From assembly GCA_963846165.1 (NCBI GenBank), contig CAWJUU010000008.1:1-64000 (forward strand): 64,000 nt of DNA. The letters are read 5' to 3'. This DNA comes from WHSW01 sp963846165. GTDB lineage: Bacteria; Actinomycetota; Thermoleophilia; Solirubrobacterales; 70-9. Made by a program: the position numbers and the translations under genes. Below the pieces are notes generated by a model. It saw only the letters and a program-made list of their open reading frames with translations, ran no database searches and had not been told where the DNA came from. Positions 51,170-59,808 of this stretch are shown piece by piece. The number at the start of each line of letters is the position of its first letter. Positions within the stretch are counted from its first letter, which is position 1.

Positions 51170-52153
51170 TCAGGGCTCCTGCGCCGGCTCTAGTCCCTCG
51201 GGCCAGCCCGCGAGGCGCGCACATTCGGCCCACAGCCGGCGCCGATCCGCCGCCGGCTCTCGCGTCCACGGCACCCGGTGGGTTGGCCGTGGCGCGCGGT
51301 CGTGCCAGAACAGCCCCGGGCGCGCGGCGGGCTCGGGGGCGCCGGCCAGCCAGACGATCGTGTCGGCGCCCTGGTCGGCGCTGCGCAGCAGCGGACCGGT
51401 GAGCTTGCGAAAGCGCGGCAGCGAGGTCTGGACGCCGGGTGTGTCGGCCCATCCCGGATGCATCGAGTGCACGGTGATCCCGGTTCCGCTCTGGCGCTCG
51501 CTCCAGAGCTCGGTGAGGATCACCTCGCAGCGCTTTGTGTGGGCGTAGAAGGCGGCGGGGTCGTACTCGCGACGGGCGAGCTGGAGGTCGTCGGCACGCA
51601 GCCGCCGCGAGTACATGCCGCCCGAGGAGACGTTGACGATCCGCGACGGCGCGCCGCGAGCCAGGCTGGGTTCGAGCAGCGCCGTGAGCAGGAAGGGCCC
51701 GAGGACGTTGGTTGCGAAGCCGAGCTCGAAGCCCTCGCCGGTGTGGGTGCGTTCGGGCGGCATCACCCCCGCGTTGTTGACCAGTGCGTGCAGCTCGAGT
51801 TGCTCGGCGTCGAAGGCGGCCGCGAACTCGCGCACCGAGGCGAGGCTGGAGACGTCGCAGACCGAGAGCCGGAGGTCGCTCGACCCGGTTGCCTGCGAGA
51901 TCTCAGCCCTTGCTCGCTCACCCTTGTCGGGGCTGCGGACCAGCATGTGAACGGTCGCCCCGCCGCGCGCGAAGCGCTCGCATGCCGCGGCTCCGATCCC
52001 GGAGCTGGCGCCGGTGACGAGCACCGACCGACCGGCGAATCTGGTCGCTGGATCAGGGTCCTCCCAAGACCGTCGCCTGACGGCATAGCCGAGCCGGCTG
52101 TAGCCGGGGACGACGGTCCAGTCGAGGGCCCGGTCGATGAGGGTCGGGGTCAC
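51170..52153 (-). CDS. SDR-family protein, retinol-dehydrogenase-like
   Basis: A 327-residue SDR starting at GTG 52153. The first 38 residues are extra, then VLVTGASSGIGAAACERFA, VNNAGVMPP, NVSSGGMYS and an active site YAHTKRCEV (Tyr-x-x-x-Lys). The pattern (WADTPGVQTSLPRF) matches retinol dehydrogenase/WWOX-like SDRs that act on lipophilic alcohols. Its start abuts MITE-like copy 3. Confidence 0.85.
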   Translation of the reverse strand: MTPTLIDRALDWTVVPGYSRLGYAVRRRSWEDPDPATRFAGRSVLVTGASSGIGAAACERFARGGATVHMLVRSPDKGERARAEISQATGSSDLRLSVCDVSSLASVREFAAAFDAEQLELHALVNNAGVMPPERTHTGEGFELGFATNVLGPFLLTALLEPSLARGAPSRIVNVSSGGMYSRRLRADDLQLARREYDPAAFYAHTKRCEVILTELWSERQSGTGITVHSMHPGWADTPGVQTSLPRFRKLTGPLLRSADQGADTIVWLAGAPEPAARPGLFWHDRAPRPTHRVPWTREPAADRRRLWAECARLAGWPEGLEPAQEP

Positions 52154-52176
52154 CGTCGAGCGCAAGCTACCGGGTG

Positions 52177-52466
52177 GGTGGTGTTCCGCTCGGGCCCTCG
52201 CCGGGCGCGAGGCGGGTCGTTGGCAGTGAGGGAGGGTGTCGGTGCGAGCGCAGGTCACAAACCCCGGCCTCGAGCTCTGCTCGGCGTCGAGACCGAGGTT
52301 GTTGTCGTCATAGAGCAGTAACCCGCCATGAGACGTCGGCGGGGGATCGAGACCGAGGTTGTGACCTCGAGGCCGAAGAAAGCGCCGGCGCCAAGCCCAA
52401 CTCCCTCCCTGACTGACAACCGACCAGGCTTCGCGCCCCACCCCCGGCACCGAGCGGAACGCCACC
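52177..52466. repeat. MITE-like element, copy 3
   Basis: Fills most of the 363-base gap between the SDR start and the M32 peptidase stop. Left end GGTGGTGTTCCGCTCGGGC... to CAGTGAGGGAGGG; inverted right end CCCTCCCTGACTGACAAC ... CGAGCGGAACGCCACC. A second partial right end follows at about 52467-52506. The core resembles copy 2 and holds hairpin copy C (52295-52327). Confidence 0.7.
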
Positions 52467-52516
52467 AGGCTCGGCGTCGCGCCCCGGCGAGAGCGGACCG
52501 CCACCCGCGCGCGCCG

Positions 52517-54019
52517 TTAGAGCCCGTAGATCTCGCCGAACTTGGCGCGCAGCTGGGACAGCAGGGGCTCCGGGTCCAGGGGTCCGCCGGTGACTCGCTC
52601 GATCATCGACGCCGGCTCGAGCTTGCCCCCGTGGCGGTAGATGCGCTCGGCGAGGAAGTCGCGAAGTGGCTCGAGCTCGCCCGCCACGAGCTGCTGGTCG
52701 AGATCGCGCAGCTCGTCCCTCACCAGCTCCCACACCTGTGCGGCGATCACGTTGCCGAGCGAGTAGGTGGGGAAGTAGCCGAACGCTCCACCCGACCAGT
52801 GGGCGTCCTGGAGCACGCCGTGGGCGTCGTCATGGACCTCGACCCCGAGGTACTCGGTCATGCGCGCGTTCCAGGCGTCGGGCAGATCGGCCGCTTCTAG
52901 CCGTTCGGCGAAGATCTCCTGCTCGAGCTCGAACCGAAGCGCGATGTGGAGGTTGTAGGTGACCTCGTCGGCCTCGACCCGGATCAGCGACGGCTCGACC
53001 CGGTTTGCCGCCCGGTAGAGCGACTCCGCGTCGGTGCCGGCGAAGCGCTCGGGGAAGGCCTCGGTCAGCAACGGGTGCAGGTGGGCGAGGAACGGGCGAC
53101 CGCGGCCGACCCAGTTCTCCCACATGCGGCTCTGGGACTCGTCGAAGCCGAGCGAGACCGAGCGGCATAGCGGCGTCCGCTCGAGCTGTGAGTCGATCCC
53201 GTTCTGATAGAGCGCGTGCCCAATCTCGTGGATCACCGCCCAGAGGGCGGTGCCGACGTAGCCGGGGTCGAACCTGGTCGTGATCCGCAGGTCCGAGATC
53301 CCGATCCCGACCGCGAACGGGTGCACGGTCTCGTCGAGACGCCATGCATCCGCCTCGAGCGGCAGCCGGTCGGCAATCGTCCGAGCCAGCGCGGCCTGGC
53401 GCTCGACCGCGAACTCCCCGTACAGGCACGAGGAGTCGACCTCGACGCCGGCCGCGACGATCTCGGCGAGCAGCTCGACCGTGCCCTCGCGCAGGCGTTC
53501 GAGCACGGGGCGCAGCTCCGCGGTCTTCATCTCGGGCTCGTAGTCGTCGAGCAGCGGGTCGTAGGGGTCGTCGTGGTCGAAGCACTCGACGTAGCGGCGC
53601 TCGAGCCCGATCACGCGTTCGAGGTGGGGGAGGAAGGCGGCGAAGTCGGACTCCGCCCGAGCCGATTCCCAGGCGTGCTCGGCGATCGAGGTCGTGCGAG
53701 CGATCTCCGCCCGCAGCTCCGCCGGCACCCGCCGCGCCTTCTCCCACTCGCGGCGCGTGACCCGCACCAGGCTGGCCTCGAAGGAGTCGTCTGGGGCCGA
53801 GTCGAAGCTCATCGCGGCGGCGTCGATCAAGCGCCCGAGCTCGTCGGAGGAAAAGCGCTGGTGGCGCAGGCGGGTCAGGGTCGCCAGCTGCTCGGCCCGA
53901 ACCGCGGCACCGCGGGGCGGCATCTGCGTGCGCTCATCCCAGGCGAGCAGCGCGCGGGCCCGCCCGAGGTCGGCGATCTCGGCGAGCGGCTCGAGCAGGG
54001 CGTCGATCGCAGCGTTCAT
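52517..54019 (-). CDS. M32 family metallocarboxypeptidase (Taq-type)
   Basis: A 500-residue peptidase of the thermostable carboxypeptidase 1 (Taq) family. VIHEIGHALYQNGID carries the HExxH zinc motif, followed by SVSLGFDESQSRMWENWVGRG with the third ligand Glu; HPFAVGIGISDLRITTRF and YSLGNVIAAQVWE are also family blocks. It trims C-terminal residues from peptides in the cytoplasm. ATG 54019; it is divergent from the AI-2E transporter-like gene. Confidence 0.93.
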   Translation of the reverse strand: MNAAIDALLEPLAEIADLGRARALLAWDERTQMPPRGAAVRAEQLATLTRLRHQRFSSDELGRLIDAAAMSFDSAPDDSFEASLVRVTRREWEKARRVPAELRAEIARTTSIAEHAWESARAESDFAAFLPHLERVIGLERRYVECFDHDDPYDPLLDDYEPEMKTAELRPVLERLREGTVELLAEIVAAGVEVDSSCLYGEFAVERQAALARTIADRLPLEADAWRLDETVHPFAVGIGISDLRITTRFDPGYVGTALWAVIHEIGHALYQNGIDSQLERTPLCRSVSLGFDESQSRMWENWVGRGRPFLAHLHPLLTEAFPERFAGTDAESLYRAANRVEPSLIRVEADEVTYNLHIALRFELEQEIFAERLEAADLPDAWNARMTEYLGVEVHDDAHGVLQDAHWSGGAFGYFPTYSLGNVIAAQVWELVRDELRDLDQQLVAGELEPLRDFLAERIYRHGGKLEPASMIERVTGGPLDPEPLLSQLRAKFGEIYGL

Positions 54020-54127
54020 CGCCGCGCACGCTAGTGGCAGGCGCCGCTCGGTGCGACGTTGCCGAGGGTGCGGCTCGAGACCGCCATCGGTAGGAACACC
54101 CCGGCCGCCGCCGAATACTCGGGGGTG

Positions 54128-55234
54128 ATGGCGGTGATGACACCGCGGGACCCGATCGGCCGGACGGTGCTGCGCACCGTGCTGATCGTCGTCGCCGTGG
54201 TGCTGGCGTTGTGGATCGTCTACCTGCTGCGCACGCCGCTGACCTGGCTCGTGATCGCCGCCTTCATCGCCGTCGCGGTGTCGGGTCCCGTGAACGTGCT
54301 TCAGCGCCGGATGAAGCGCGGGCTCGCGATCGCGCTCACCTACACGGCGCTGATCTTGATCCCGATCGGCCTCGGGGCGATGCTGATCCCGTCCCTGGTC
54401 AGCCAGATCGAGGAGCTGGCGGGCAACGTTCCCGAGTACGCGCAGGACGTCGAGCAGTTCGTGCAGGACAACCAGACGCTCAACGACCTGAACGAGAAGT
54501 ACGACTTCACGAGCGAGATCCAGAGCGCCGCCGACGACCTCCCGAGCCGGATCGGCGATGCCGCCGGACTGCTCCAGGACATCGGGGTCGGTGTCGTCAA
54601 TTCGCTCTTCGCCGCGGTCACGATCCTGATCCTGAGCATCTTCATGGTCGGTGGAGGCCCCCGCTGGGCGGAGGCATTCGTGCGGGCGCAGCCGCCGGGC
54701 CGGGCGGAGCGAATCGAGCGCGCCTTTCGCGACGTCGCCAACGCGATCGGCAACTACGTCGGCGGAGCACTCGTGCAGGCGACGATCGCCGGGGTGAGCG
54801 CGTTCATCGTGCTCAAGATCCTCGGGGCCCCGTTTGCCGCCCCGCTGGCGCTCGTGGTCGCCTTCTTCGACCTGATCCCGGTTGTCGGCGCGACGATCGC
54901 GGCGGTCCTGATCGCGATCGTGATGCTGTTCGTGAACTTCCCGGTCGGGCTGATCGTCTGGGTGGTCTGGGCGATCGCCTACCAGCAGATCGAGAACTAC
55001 GTGATCCAGCCGCAGATCCAGAGGCGCGCGGTCGCGGTCGAGGGGTTCGTCGTGATCGTGGCGGTGCTCTTCGGCTCGTCGCTGTTCGGGGTACTCGGGG
55101 CGATCCTTGCGATCCCGGCGGCCGCCAGTCTGCAGATCATCTGGCGCGAGTGGCGCGACTACCGCCGGGAAACGTTCGCCCTCGCCGGCGACGCTCCGTC
55201 GCCGCCACTTACACCGCCCGAGCCCGCTACGTAG
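54128..55234 (+). CDS. AI-2E family transporter-like membrane protein
   Basis: A 368-residue protein with the AI-2E/TerC-like exporter layout: a paired N-terminal segment (about 15-60), a long helical stretch (EELAGNVPEYAQDVEQFVQ), then FFDLIPVVGATIAAVLIAIV and YQQIENYVIQPQIQRRAVAV, a conserved end block. Members are PermA/PerM-type permeases of various substrates. ATG 54128 is used; 54137 is an alternative. The end overlaps the Lrp gene by 8 bases on the other strand. Confidence 0.87.
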   Translation: MAVMTPRDPIGRTVLRTVLIVVAVVLALWIVYLLRTPLTWLVIAAFIAVAVSGPVNVLQRRMKRGLAIALTYTALILIPIGLGAMLIPSLVSQIEELAGNVPEYAQDVEQFVQDNQTLNDLNEKYDFTSEIQSAADDLPSRIGDAAGLLQDIGVGVVNSLFAAVTILILSIFMVGGGPRWAEAFVRAQPPGRAERIERAFRDVANAIGNYVGGALVQATIAGVSAFIVLKILGAPFAAPLALVVAFFDLIPVVGATIAAVLIAIVMLFVNFPVGLIVWVVWAIAYQQIENYVIQPQIQRRAVAVEGFVVIVAVLFGSSLFGVLGAILAIPAAASLQIIWREWRDYRRETFALAGDAPSPPLTPPEPAT

Positions 55235-55688
55235 CCGCGGGCCCGGCGCCGCTGGCGACCGGGCGCTCGAACAGGGTCGAGAGCACGACCTGGGTCTGGG
55301 TGCGAATCACGCCCTCCGTCTCGCGAATCCGCTCGAGCGCCTGCTCGAGATGCTGGGTATCGGAGGCGCGCACGTGCAGGATCGCGCTCGGCCCACCGGC
55401 GATCGTGTAGGCGGCCTCGACCTCGGGATGCTCGCCGACCGCGCTGCGGACCTCCTCACCCGACATCCGCCCCTCGCAGAAGAGCTCGACGAAGGCGTGC
55501 GTGTTCCAGCCGATCACCGAGGGGTCGACGTTCGCCGAGTAGCCGCGGATGACGCCGTCGCGCTCGAGCCGGTCGACGCGGCGCTTGACCGCCGGCGCCG
55601 AAAGCGCGACGTGATCGCCGATGTCCTGGAACGAGCGCCGCGCGTGCTCCCTCAGCAGCGCAACGATTCGGTGGTCGATCGCGTCCAT
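55227..55688 (-). CDS. Lrp/AsnC family transcriptional regulator
   Basis: A 153-residue regulator starting at ATG 55688. DAIDHRIVALLREHARRSFQDI and LSAPAVKRRVDRLERDGVI form the winged helix, and the C-terminal RAM domain (GWNTHAFVELF, AYTIAGGPSAILHV) binds an amino acid. It is divergent from the threonine dehydratase gene (142 bp apart), so control of that gene by an amino acid is a natural guess. Confidence 0.92.
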   Translation of the reverse strand: MDAIDHRIVALLREHARRSFQDIGDHVALSAPAVKRRVDRLERDGVIRGYSANVDPSVIGWNTHAFVELFCEGRMSGEEVRSAVGEHPEVEAAYTIAGGPSAILHVRASDTQHLEQALERIRETEGVIRTQTQVVLSTLFERPVASGAGPAAT

Positions 55689-55830
55689 GCACGCATACGG
55701 TGACACACCTCACGCAACGAGTCGACCTTGCGCTACCGCTCCTCGAGGGCAGTCGTGAAGCTCAGGCAGAGGAGGTCAAGCTGAGGCGCAAGCCGCCGAA
55801 GCAGTCGCCGGGGCCGTACCCTGCTTCGGT

Positions 55831-57069
55831 ATGGCCACGCGAGCGTCAGCCACGGTGCGTGTCGCGGAGATCGAGGCGGCCGCGGAGACGATCCGGGGCA
55901 AGGTACGCGCGACGCCGGTCTTCGGGGCGGACGAGATCTCGCGACGGGTCGGCTGCCGGGTGTGGCTCAAAGGCGAGAACCTGCAGAAGGCGGGCTCGTT
56001 CAAGGTTCGAGGGGCGCTGAACCGGATCGCCGCGCTCAGTGACGCCGAGCTGGCGGGCGGGGTAGCCGCCGCGAGCGCCGGCAACCATGCCCAGGCGGTC
56101 GCGGTCGCGGCAGGGACGCGCGGGGCGAGGGCAGTCCTGTTCATGCCCAGCGACGCGCCGATCGCGAAGATCGAGGCGGTGCGGGGCTACGGCGGCGAGG
56201 TGCGGCTGGTCGGGGGCTCGTTCGACGAAGCGATGGCTGCCGCCCGCGAAGCGGTCGAGTGTGAGGGGCTGAAGCTGATCCACGCCTTCGACGACCCGGT
56301 CGTGGTCGCCGGCCAGGGAACGATCGGCCTCGAAATAGCGGCCCAGGCGCCACAGACGAGGCTGGTCGTCGTCGCCGTGGGTGGCGGCGGAATGGTGGCC
56401 GGGATCGCGATCGCGATCAAGGATCGGCTGCCGGGCGTGCGTGTCGTCGGCGTGCAGTCGGACCAGTGTGCTCCCTACGCGCGGTCGATCGCCGCGCCGC
56501 AGCCGATTGGAGCACGCGCCGCGAGCACGATCTGCGACGGGATCGCGATCAAGCGCCCCGGCGATCTCACCTCGCCGCTCGTGGCCGAGTACGTCGACGA
56601 GGTCGTGACGGTCTCCGACGATGACGTGGCCCAGGCGATGGTGCTGCTGCTCGAGCGCTCGAAGCTCGTTGTCGAGGGGGCCGGAGCCGCCTCGGTGGCG
56701 GCGCTGCTGGCGGGCAAGGTCGAGCCGCCCGCCGACGGTGACGTGACCGCGGTGCTCTCGGGCGGCAACGTCGACGCCGCACGACTGTTTGAGTGCATCC
56801 GCCTCGGCGAGACGGCGGCGGGCCGGCGGATGGTGTTCTCGACCGTCGTCCCCGACCGGCCGGGAGCGCTCGCCCGGCTCGTCGCAACGGTCGCCGACGA
56901 GGGCGCGAACGTGCTCGACGTCGTCCACATCCGAGAGGGCGTGGACCTGCATGTGCGCGAGACGGGGATCCGGCTCGTGCTCCAGACCGACGGGCCCGAG
57001 CACGGAGAGCGCATCCTCAACGCCGTCCGCCAGCACGGGTTCTCGATTCGCCCCGAGGGCGCCGTGTGA
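55831..57069 (+). CDS. ilvA: Threonine ammonia-lyase (PLP-dependent, with ACT domain)
   Basis: A 412-residue fold-type II PLP enzyme. LKGENLQKAGSFKVRGALN contains the PLP lysine (SFKVRGA), SAGNHAQAVA binds phosphate and VAVGGGGMVAGIA is the glycine loop. The C-terminal 70 residues (FSTVVPDRPGALARLVATVA) form one ACT regulatory domain. It converts threonine to 2-oxobutyrate and ammonia. Divergent from the Lrp gene; its stop overlaps the NUDIX start by GTGA. Confidence 0.92.
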   Translation: MATRASATVRVAEIEAAAETIRGKVRATPVFGADEISRRVGCRVWLKGENLQKAGSFKVRGALNRIAALSDAELAGGVAAASAGNHAQAVAVAAGTRGARAVLFMPSDAPIAKIEAVRGYGGEVRLVGGSFDEAMAAAREAVECEGLKLIHAFDDPVVVAGQGTIGLEIAAQAPQTRLVVVAVGGGGMVAGIAIAIKDRLPGVRVVGVQSDQCAPYARSIAAPQPIGARAASTICDGIAIKRPGDLTSPLVAEYVDEVVTVSDDDVAQAMVLLLERSKLVVEGAGAASVAALLAGKVEPPADGDVTAVLSGGNVDAARLFECIRLGETAAGRRMVFSTVVPDRPGALARLVATVADEGANVLDVVHIREGVDLHVRETGIRLVLQTDGPEHGERILNAVRQHGFSIRPEGAV

Positions 57070-57494
57070 GTGGTGAGCATGCTGGCGGCAGCGAGGCCCA
57101 GGTGCGCGCGGCCGGCGGCGTCGTCGTCCGCGAGTCGGACGGTGGCTTCGAGGTCGCGGTCGTCCATCGGCCCCGCTATGACGACTGGTCACTGCCGAAG
57201 GGCAAGCTGGCGCCCGGCGAGAGCTGGAGCGAGGGCGCGCTGCGCGAGGTGGAGGAGGAGACGGGACTGCGCTGCGAGCTCGGCGCCGAGCTCGAGCCGA
57301 CGCGCTACCGCGATCGCAAGGGTCGCAGCAAGGAGGTGCGCTGGTTTCGGATGCGACCGCTCGGCGGCGAGTTCGTGCCCGGCGACGAGGTAGACCAGCT
57401 GCGCTGGATCACACCGTCCGCGGCCGCCGAGCTGCTCGACCACGAGCACGACCGCGAACTCGTGCGAGCCATTTGTGAGCAGCCCTTGATCTAA
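57066..57494 (+). CDS. NUDIX hydrolase
   Basis: A 142-residue protein with a complete NUDIX box, GKLAPGESWSEGALREVEEETGL, between strands (VRAAGGVVVRES, FEVAVVHRPRY). The domain is the MutT/bis(5'-nucleosyl)-tetraphosphatase type seen in actinomycetes; substrate unknown. GTG 57066 overlaps the ilvA stop, so it is co-translated. Confidence 0.92.
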   Translation: MSGEHAGGSEAQVRAAGGVVVRESDGGFEVAVVHRPRYDDWSLPKGKLAPGESWSEGALREVEEETGLRCELGAELEPTRYRDRKGRSKEVRWFRMRPLGGEFVPGDEVDQLRWITPSAAAELLDHEHDRELVRAICEQPLI

Positions 57495-57517
57495 GCGCCG
57501 AGGAGCGCTAGCATCGA

Positions 57518-57764
57518 ACAAACGTCCAGCTCCTAGGAGCGGTGCTTGGGCGTCGTCGACGCCCAGCCGATCCAGGAGATGGATACGCACGGGTGCGCGC
57601 GGAGCGGCTGGATCTCCGACCGAACCCATAACCCCCATAAGACCCCACAAGGTGGCCGATCAGGCCCCTCCGCGGGGGCACCTCCGATGCCAGAGCCGGA
57701 GCGCCATGACGGTGCTCCGGCTCATTTTCTAGGCACGTTTCTGGACGTTTTCCTGGACGTTTGT
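57518..57764 (+). ncRNA. Candidate structured noncoding RNA or closed hairpin element
   Basis: No gene fits between NUDIX (57494) and DUF2203 (57925). A promoter-like pair TTGATC (57486-57491) and TAGCAT (57509-57514) has a 17-base spacer. ACAAACGTCCAG (57518-57529) is complementary to CTGGACGTTTGT (57753-57764), and the 12-base unit is nearly repeated at 57741, so the two ends can pair. Inside are a GGCGTCGTCGACGCC hairpin and the terminator at 57693-57728. I find no match to 6S RNA, tmRNA, RNase P or SRP RNA. Confidence 0.4.
57693..57728 (+). terminator. Rho-independent terminator-like hairpin
   Basis: GAGCCGGAGC (57693-57702) pairs with GCTCCGGCTC (57714-57723), followed by ATTTT. It lies 200 bases beyond the NUDIX stop, so it more likely ends a separate transcript than that mRNA. 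Confidence 0.65.
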
Positions 57765-57862
57765 CACTCCGGGCTCAAGCTGCCCGGCGCCTGGGCCGAT
57801 TGAGAAATTGCGCATCCCCGCCTTCGGGCGGAATTCAACGGACACACCTCCCATGTGACAGT

Positions 57863-57893
57863 GAAACGGGGCGCCGGGCGGGCGCCCCGTTTC
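57863..57893. terminator. Perfect 13-base stem, likely bidirectional terminator
   Basis: GAAACGGGGCGCC (57863-57875) and GGCGCCCCGTTTC (57881-57893) with a 5-base loop. It lies 32 bases past the DUF2203 stop (minus strand) and after the candidate ncRNA on the plus strand. A further hairpin with a TTCG loop lies just upstream (about 57820-57835). Confidence 0.6.
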
Positions 57894-57924
57894 CGTTCCG
57901 CAGTGCCGAGCAGGGCAGGCGGCC

Positions 57925-58305
57925 TCAGTCGAGCGGCTGGCGGCCTCCGTAGCCGGATTCGAGGTCGTGCCAGTAGCCGATCCCGTCCTCGTCGAGCTCC
58001 CAGCAGAGGTAGACCTCGCGGTCCTCGAGGATCGCGGGGAAGTCGATCAGTCCTCGGTCGATGTCGCGGACGACGATTCCGAGTTCCTGGACCCCAAGCA
58101 GGAGCCTGCGAACCTCGAGGAACGCCTCGCCGACGTCGCGCCCGGCGCTGCCGCCGCCGTTGGAGGGCGCTGCCTCGGCAAGCAGCTCGTGGGCTTCGGA
58201 GTCGGTGAGCCGGTCGCGCGCCTGGCGCAGCTTGCGCAGCATCGGCTCGACCCGCGGCAGCAGCGACTCCGCCTCGTCGACAGTGAAGTGGCGCTCGTGG
58301 ATCAC
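57925..58305 (-). CDS. DUF2203 family protein
   Basis: A 126-residue protein starting at GTG 58305: HFTVDEAESLLPRVEPMLRKLR, then GIVVRDIDRGLIDFPAILEDREVYLCWELDEDGIGYWHDLESGYGGRQPL, the family pattern. DUF2203 proteins are common in actinobacteria and Chloroflexi and have no known role. It follows the EVE-domain gene by 3 bases, so the two are co-translated. Confidence 0.88.
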   Translation of the reverse strand: MIHERHFTVDEAESLLPRVEPMLRKLRQARDRLTDSEAHELLAEAAPSNGGGSAGRDVGEAFLEVRRLLLGVQELGIVVRDIDRGLIDFPAILEDREVYLCWELDEDGIGYWHDLESGYGGRQPLD

Positions 58306-58308
58306 CCG

Positions 58309-58773
58309 TCAGCTGGCGGGCACCGCGGCCCGCGCCGCGGCCTCGATCCGCTCGCGAAGCAGCGCCGCGTCGGCATCCGAGACGGTACGGAGCTGGCCCT
58401 GGAAATCCAGGTGCCAGTTCTCAGCCGGCCACTTGCCGACGTGCTCGAGCTCATCGCGCAGCGACTCGGCGGGCACGAAGGCGTCTTCGTCGAGCACGAT
58501 CACCGGCTCGCCCTCCACCCGCCACGGGTAGTCCTCGGGACGCCTCTTCTTTCCCTGCGGCCAGATCGGCATGCGATCCTCGAACATGTCGGATCGCACC
58601 CGGGCGATTCCGCCGAACGCCTGCACTCCGGTTACGTAGAAGACGATCTCATCGCCGGGCTCGAACTCCGACGCCTGAATGCGCCGGCGCTCCTTGAACC
58701 CGATCGGGTCGAAGCCGCGCTCGACGTTGATGCGGAAGTTCTCGACCGAGCCGGTGAGGATCCAGGTGGCCAC
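58309..58773 (-). CDS. EVE-domain (PUA-like) protein
   Basis: A 154-residue protein starting at GTG 58773. ATWILTGSVENFRIN, IQASEFEPGDEIVFYVTGVQAFGGIA and the WPQGKKRRPEDYPWRVE stretch match EVE domains, which read modified bases in nucleic acids. It pairs with DUF2203. A neighbouring restriction or defence gene is not seen. Confidence 0.82.
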   Translation of the reverse strand: MATWILTGSVENFRINVERGFDPIGFKERRRIQASEFEPGDEIVFYVTGVQAFGGIARVRSDMFEDRMPIWPQGKKRRPEDYPWRVEGEPVIVLDEDAFVPAESLRDELEHVGKWPAENWHLDFQGQLRTVSDADAALLRERIEAAARAAVPAS

Positions 58774-58838
58774 GCGGAGATTCTATGCCGCCGCAGACAG
58801 GCGACGGTTCGAGCCCGAGCAGCCGCCCGGACGATCGC

Positions 58839-59738
58839 CTACGCGGCCTGAGCCCCCGCTTCTTGCGCCGCCGCGAGCTTCTGCGCCTGGCGCTCGGGCG
58901 AGATCCGGACCACGTTCCAGGCGAGGCCGATGCGCTGCATCGTGCCGATGATCGCGCCCGCGGGGTCGAGCTCCCAGCGCCGCAGGCCGTGCACCGCCGA
59001 GCGCGGGAAGGCGTGATGGTTGTGGTGCCACGCCTCGCCGAATGAGGCAAGAGACAGCCACCAGACGTTGGTCGAGTGGTCGTCGGTGGCGAAGCGCCGG
59101 GCGCCGTGGAAGTGGCAGATCGAGTTGATCGACCAGGTGATGTGGTGGCCGAAGAAGATCCGCACCAGGCCGCCCCAGAGGAGGCCCGTGAGCGCGCCGG
59201 CGAGGGTGCCGGTGAGCAGCCAGCCGAGCGCGAACGGGATCCCGAGCGAGAGCCCGACCAGGGAGACGAAGCGGCGATTGAGCAGCCGCATCCCGGGGTC
59301 GTCCATGAGGTCGGGGGCGTACTGGCGCCGGTCCGCCTGCCCGTTCGAGTCGAAGAGCCAGCCGACATGCGCATGCCAGAGCCCCGCGAGTCCGCTGCCG
59401 TGGCCGACGTGTGGGGAGTGGGGGTCGCCCTCCTCGTCGGTGTGCGCGTGGTGCTTGCGATGGTCGGCGACCCATTCAATCACCGGCCCCTGCACCGCCA
59501 TCGATCCCGCGGCGGCGAGGGCGTACTCGACCGGCTTGTGGGTCTGGAAGGCGCGGTGCGTGAGCAGTCGGTGATAGCCGATCGTGATCCCGAGCCCGGT
59601 GATCAGGTACATCGCCGCGGCGATCGCGAGGTCGGTCCAGCCGACGGCGCGATTCCAAAGCAGCACGATCGCGACCAGGGTGGCGACGAAGGGGAGGACG
59701 ACGGCGGTCATGTTCGAGTAGCGCTGAAGACGGCTCAT
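58839..59738 (-). CDS. Acyl-CoA/fatty acid desaturase (integral membrane)
   Basis: A 299-residue enzyme with the three histidine boxes: HRLLTHR, DHRKHHAHTD and WHHNHHAFPRSAVHG, plus four hydrophobic segments. This matches the delta-9 stearoyl-CoA-type desaturases that introduce a double bond to keep membranes fluid. ATG 59738 was chosen over 59756. It is divergent from the PucR regulator, which is probably its regulator. Confidence 0.92.
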   Translation of the reverse strand: MSRLQRYSNMTAVVLPFVATLVAIVLLWNRAVGWTDLAIAAAMYLITGLGITIGYHRLLTHRAFQTHKPVEYALAAAGSMAVQGPVIEWVADHRKHHAHTDEEGDPHSPHVGHGSGLAGLWHAHVGWLFDSNGQADRRQYAPDLMDDPGMRLLNRRFVSLVGLSLGIPFALGWLLTGTLAGALTGLLWGGLVRIFFGHHITWSINSICHFHGARRFATDDHSTNVWWLSLASFGEAWHHNHHAFPRSAVHGLRRWELDPAGAIIGTMQRIGLAWNVVRISPERQAQKLAAAQEAGAQAA

Positions 59739-59772
59739 GGCGGTCACGCTACGCACCCGCGAACACAGTTTC

Positions 59773-59802
59773 TTGGCGCGAAATCACGTTCGGGTTTATG
59801 AT
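59773..59802 (+). promoter_or_regulatory. Promoter-like boxes before PucR gene, leaderless start
   Basis: TTGGCG (59773-59778) and TATGAT (59797-59802) are separated by 18 bases. A transcript from this promoter would begin about 7 bases after the -10, at the A of ATG 59809, so the mRNA would be leaderless, as is common in actinobacteria. Confidence 0.5.
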
Positions 59803-59808
59803 TTTGTC

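Noticed and set aside
52154..52504. Longer N-terminus for the SDR at 51170
   Set aside because: The upstream frame translates the MITE-like element; SDR homology starts after GTG 52153.
57540..57690. tRNA or tmRNA gene in the 57.5 kb gap
   Set aside because: No T-arm consensus, no anticodon cloverleaf and no tmRNA ends could be found by eye.
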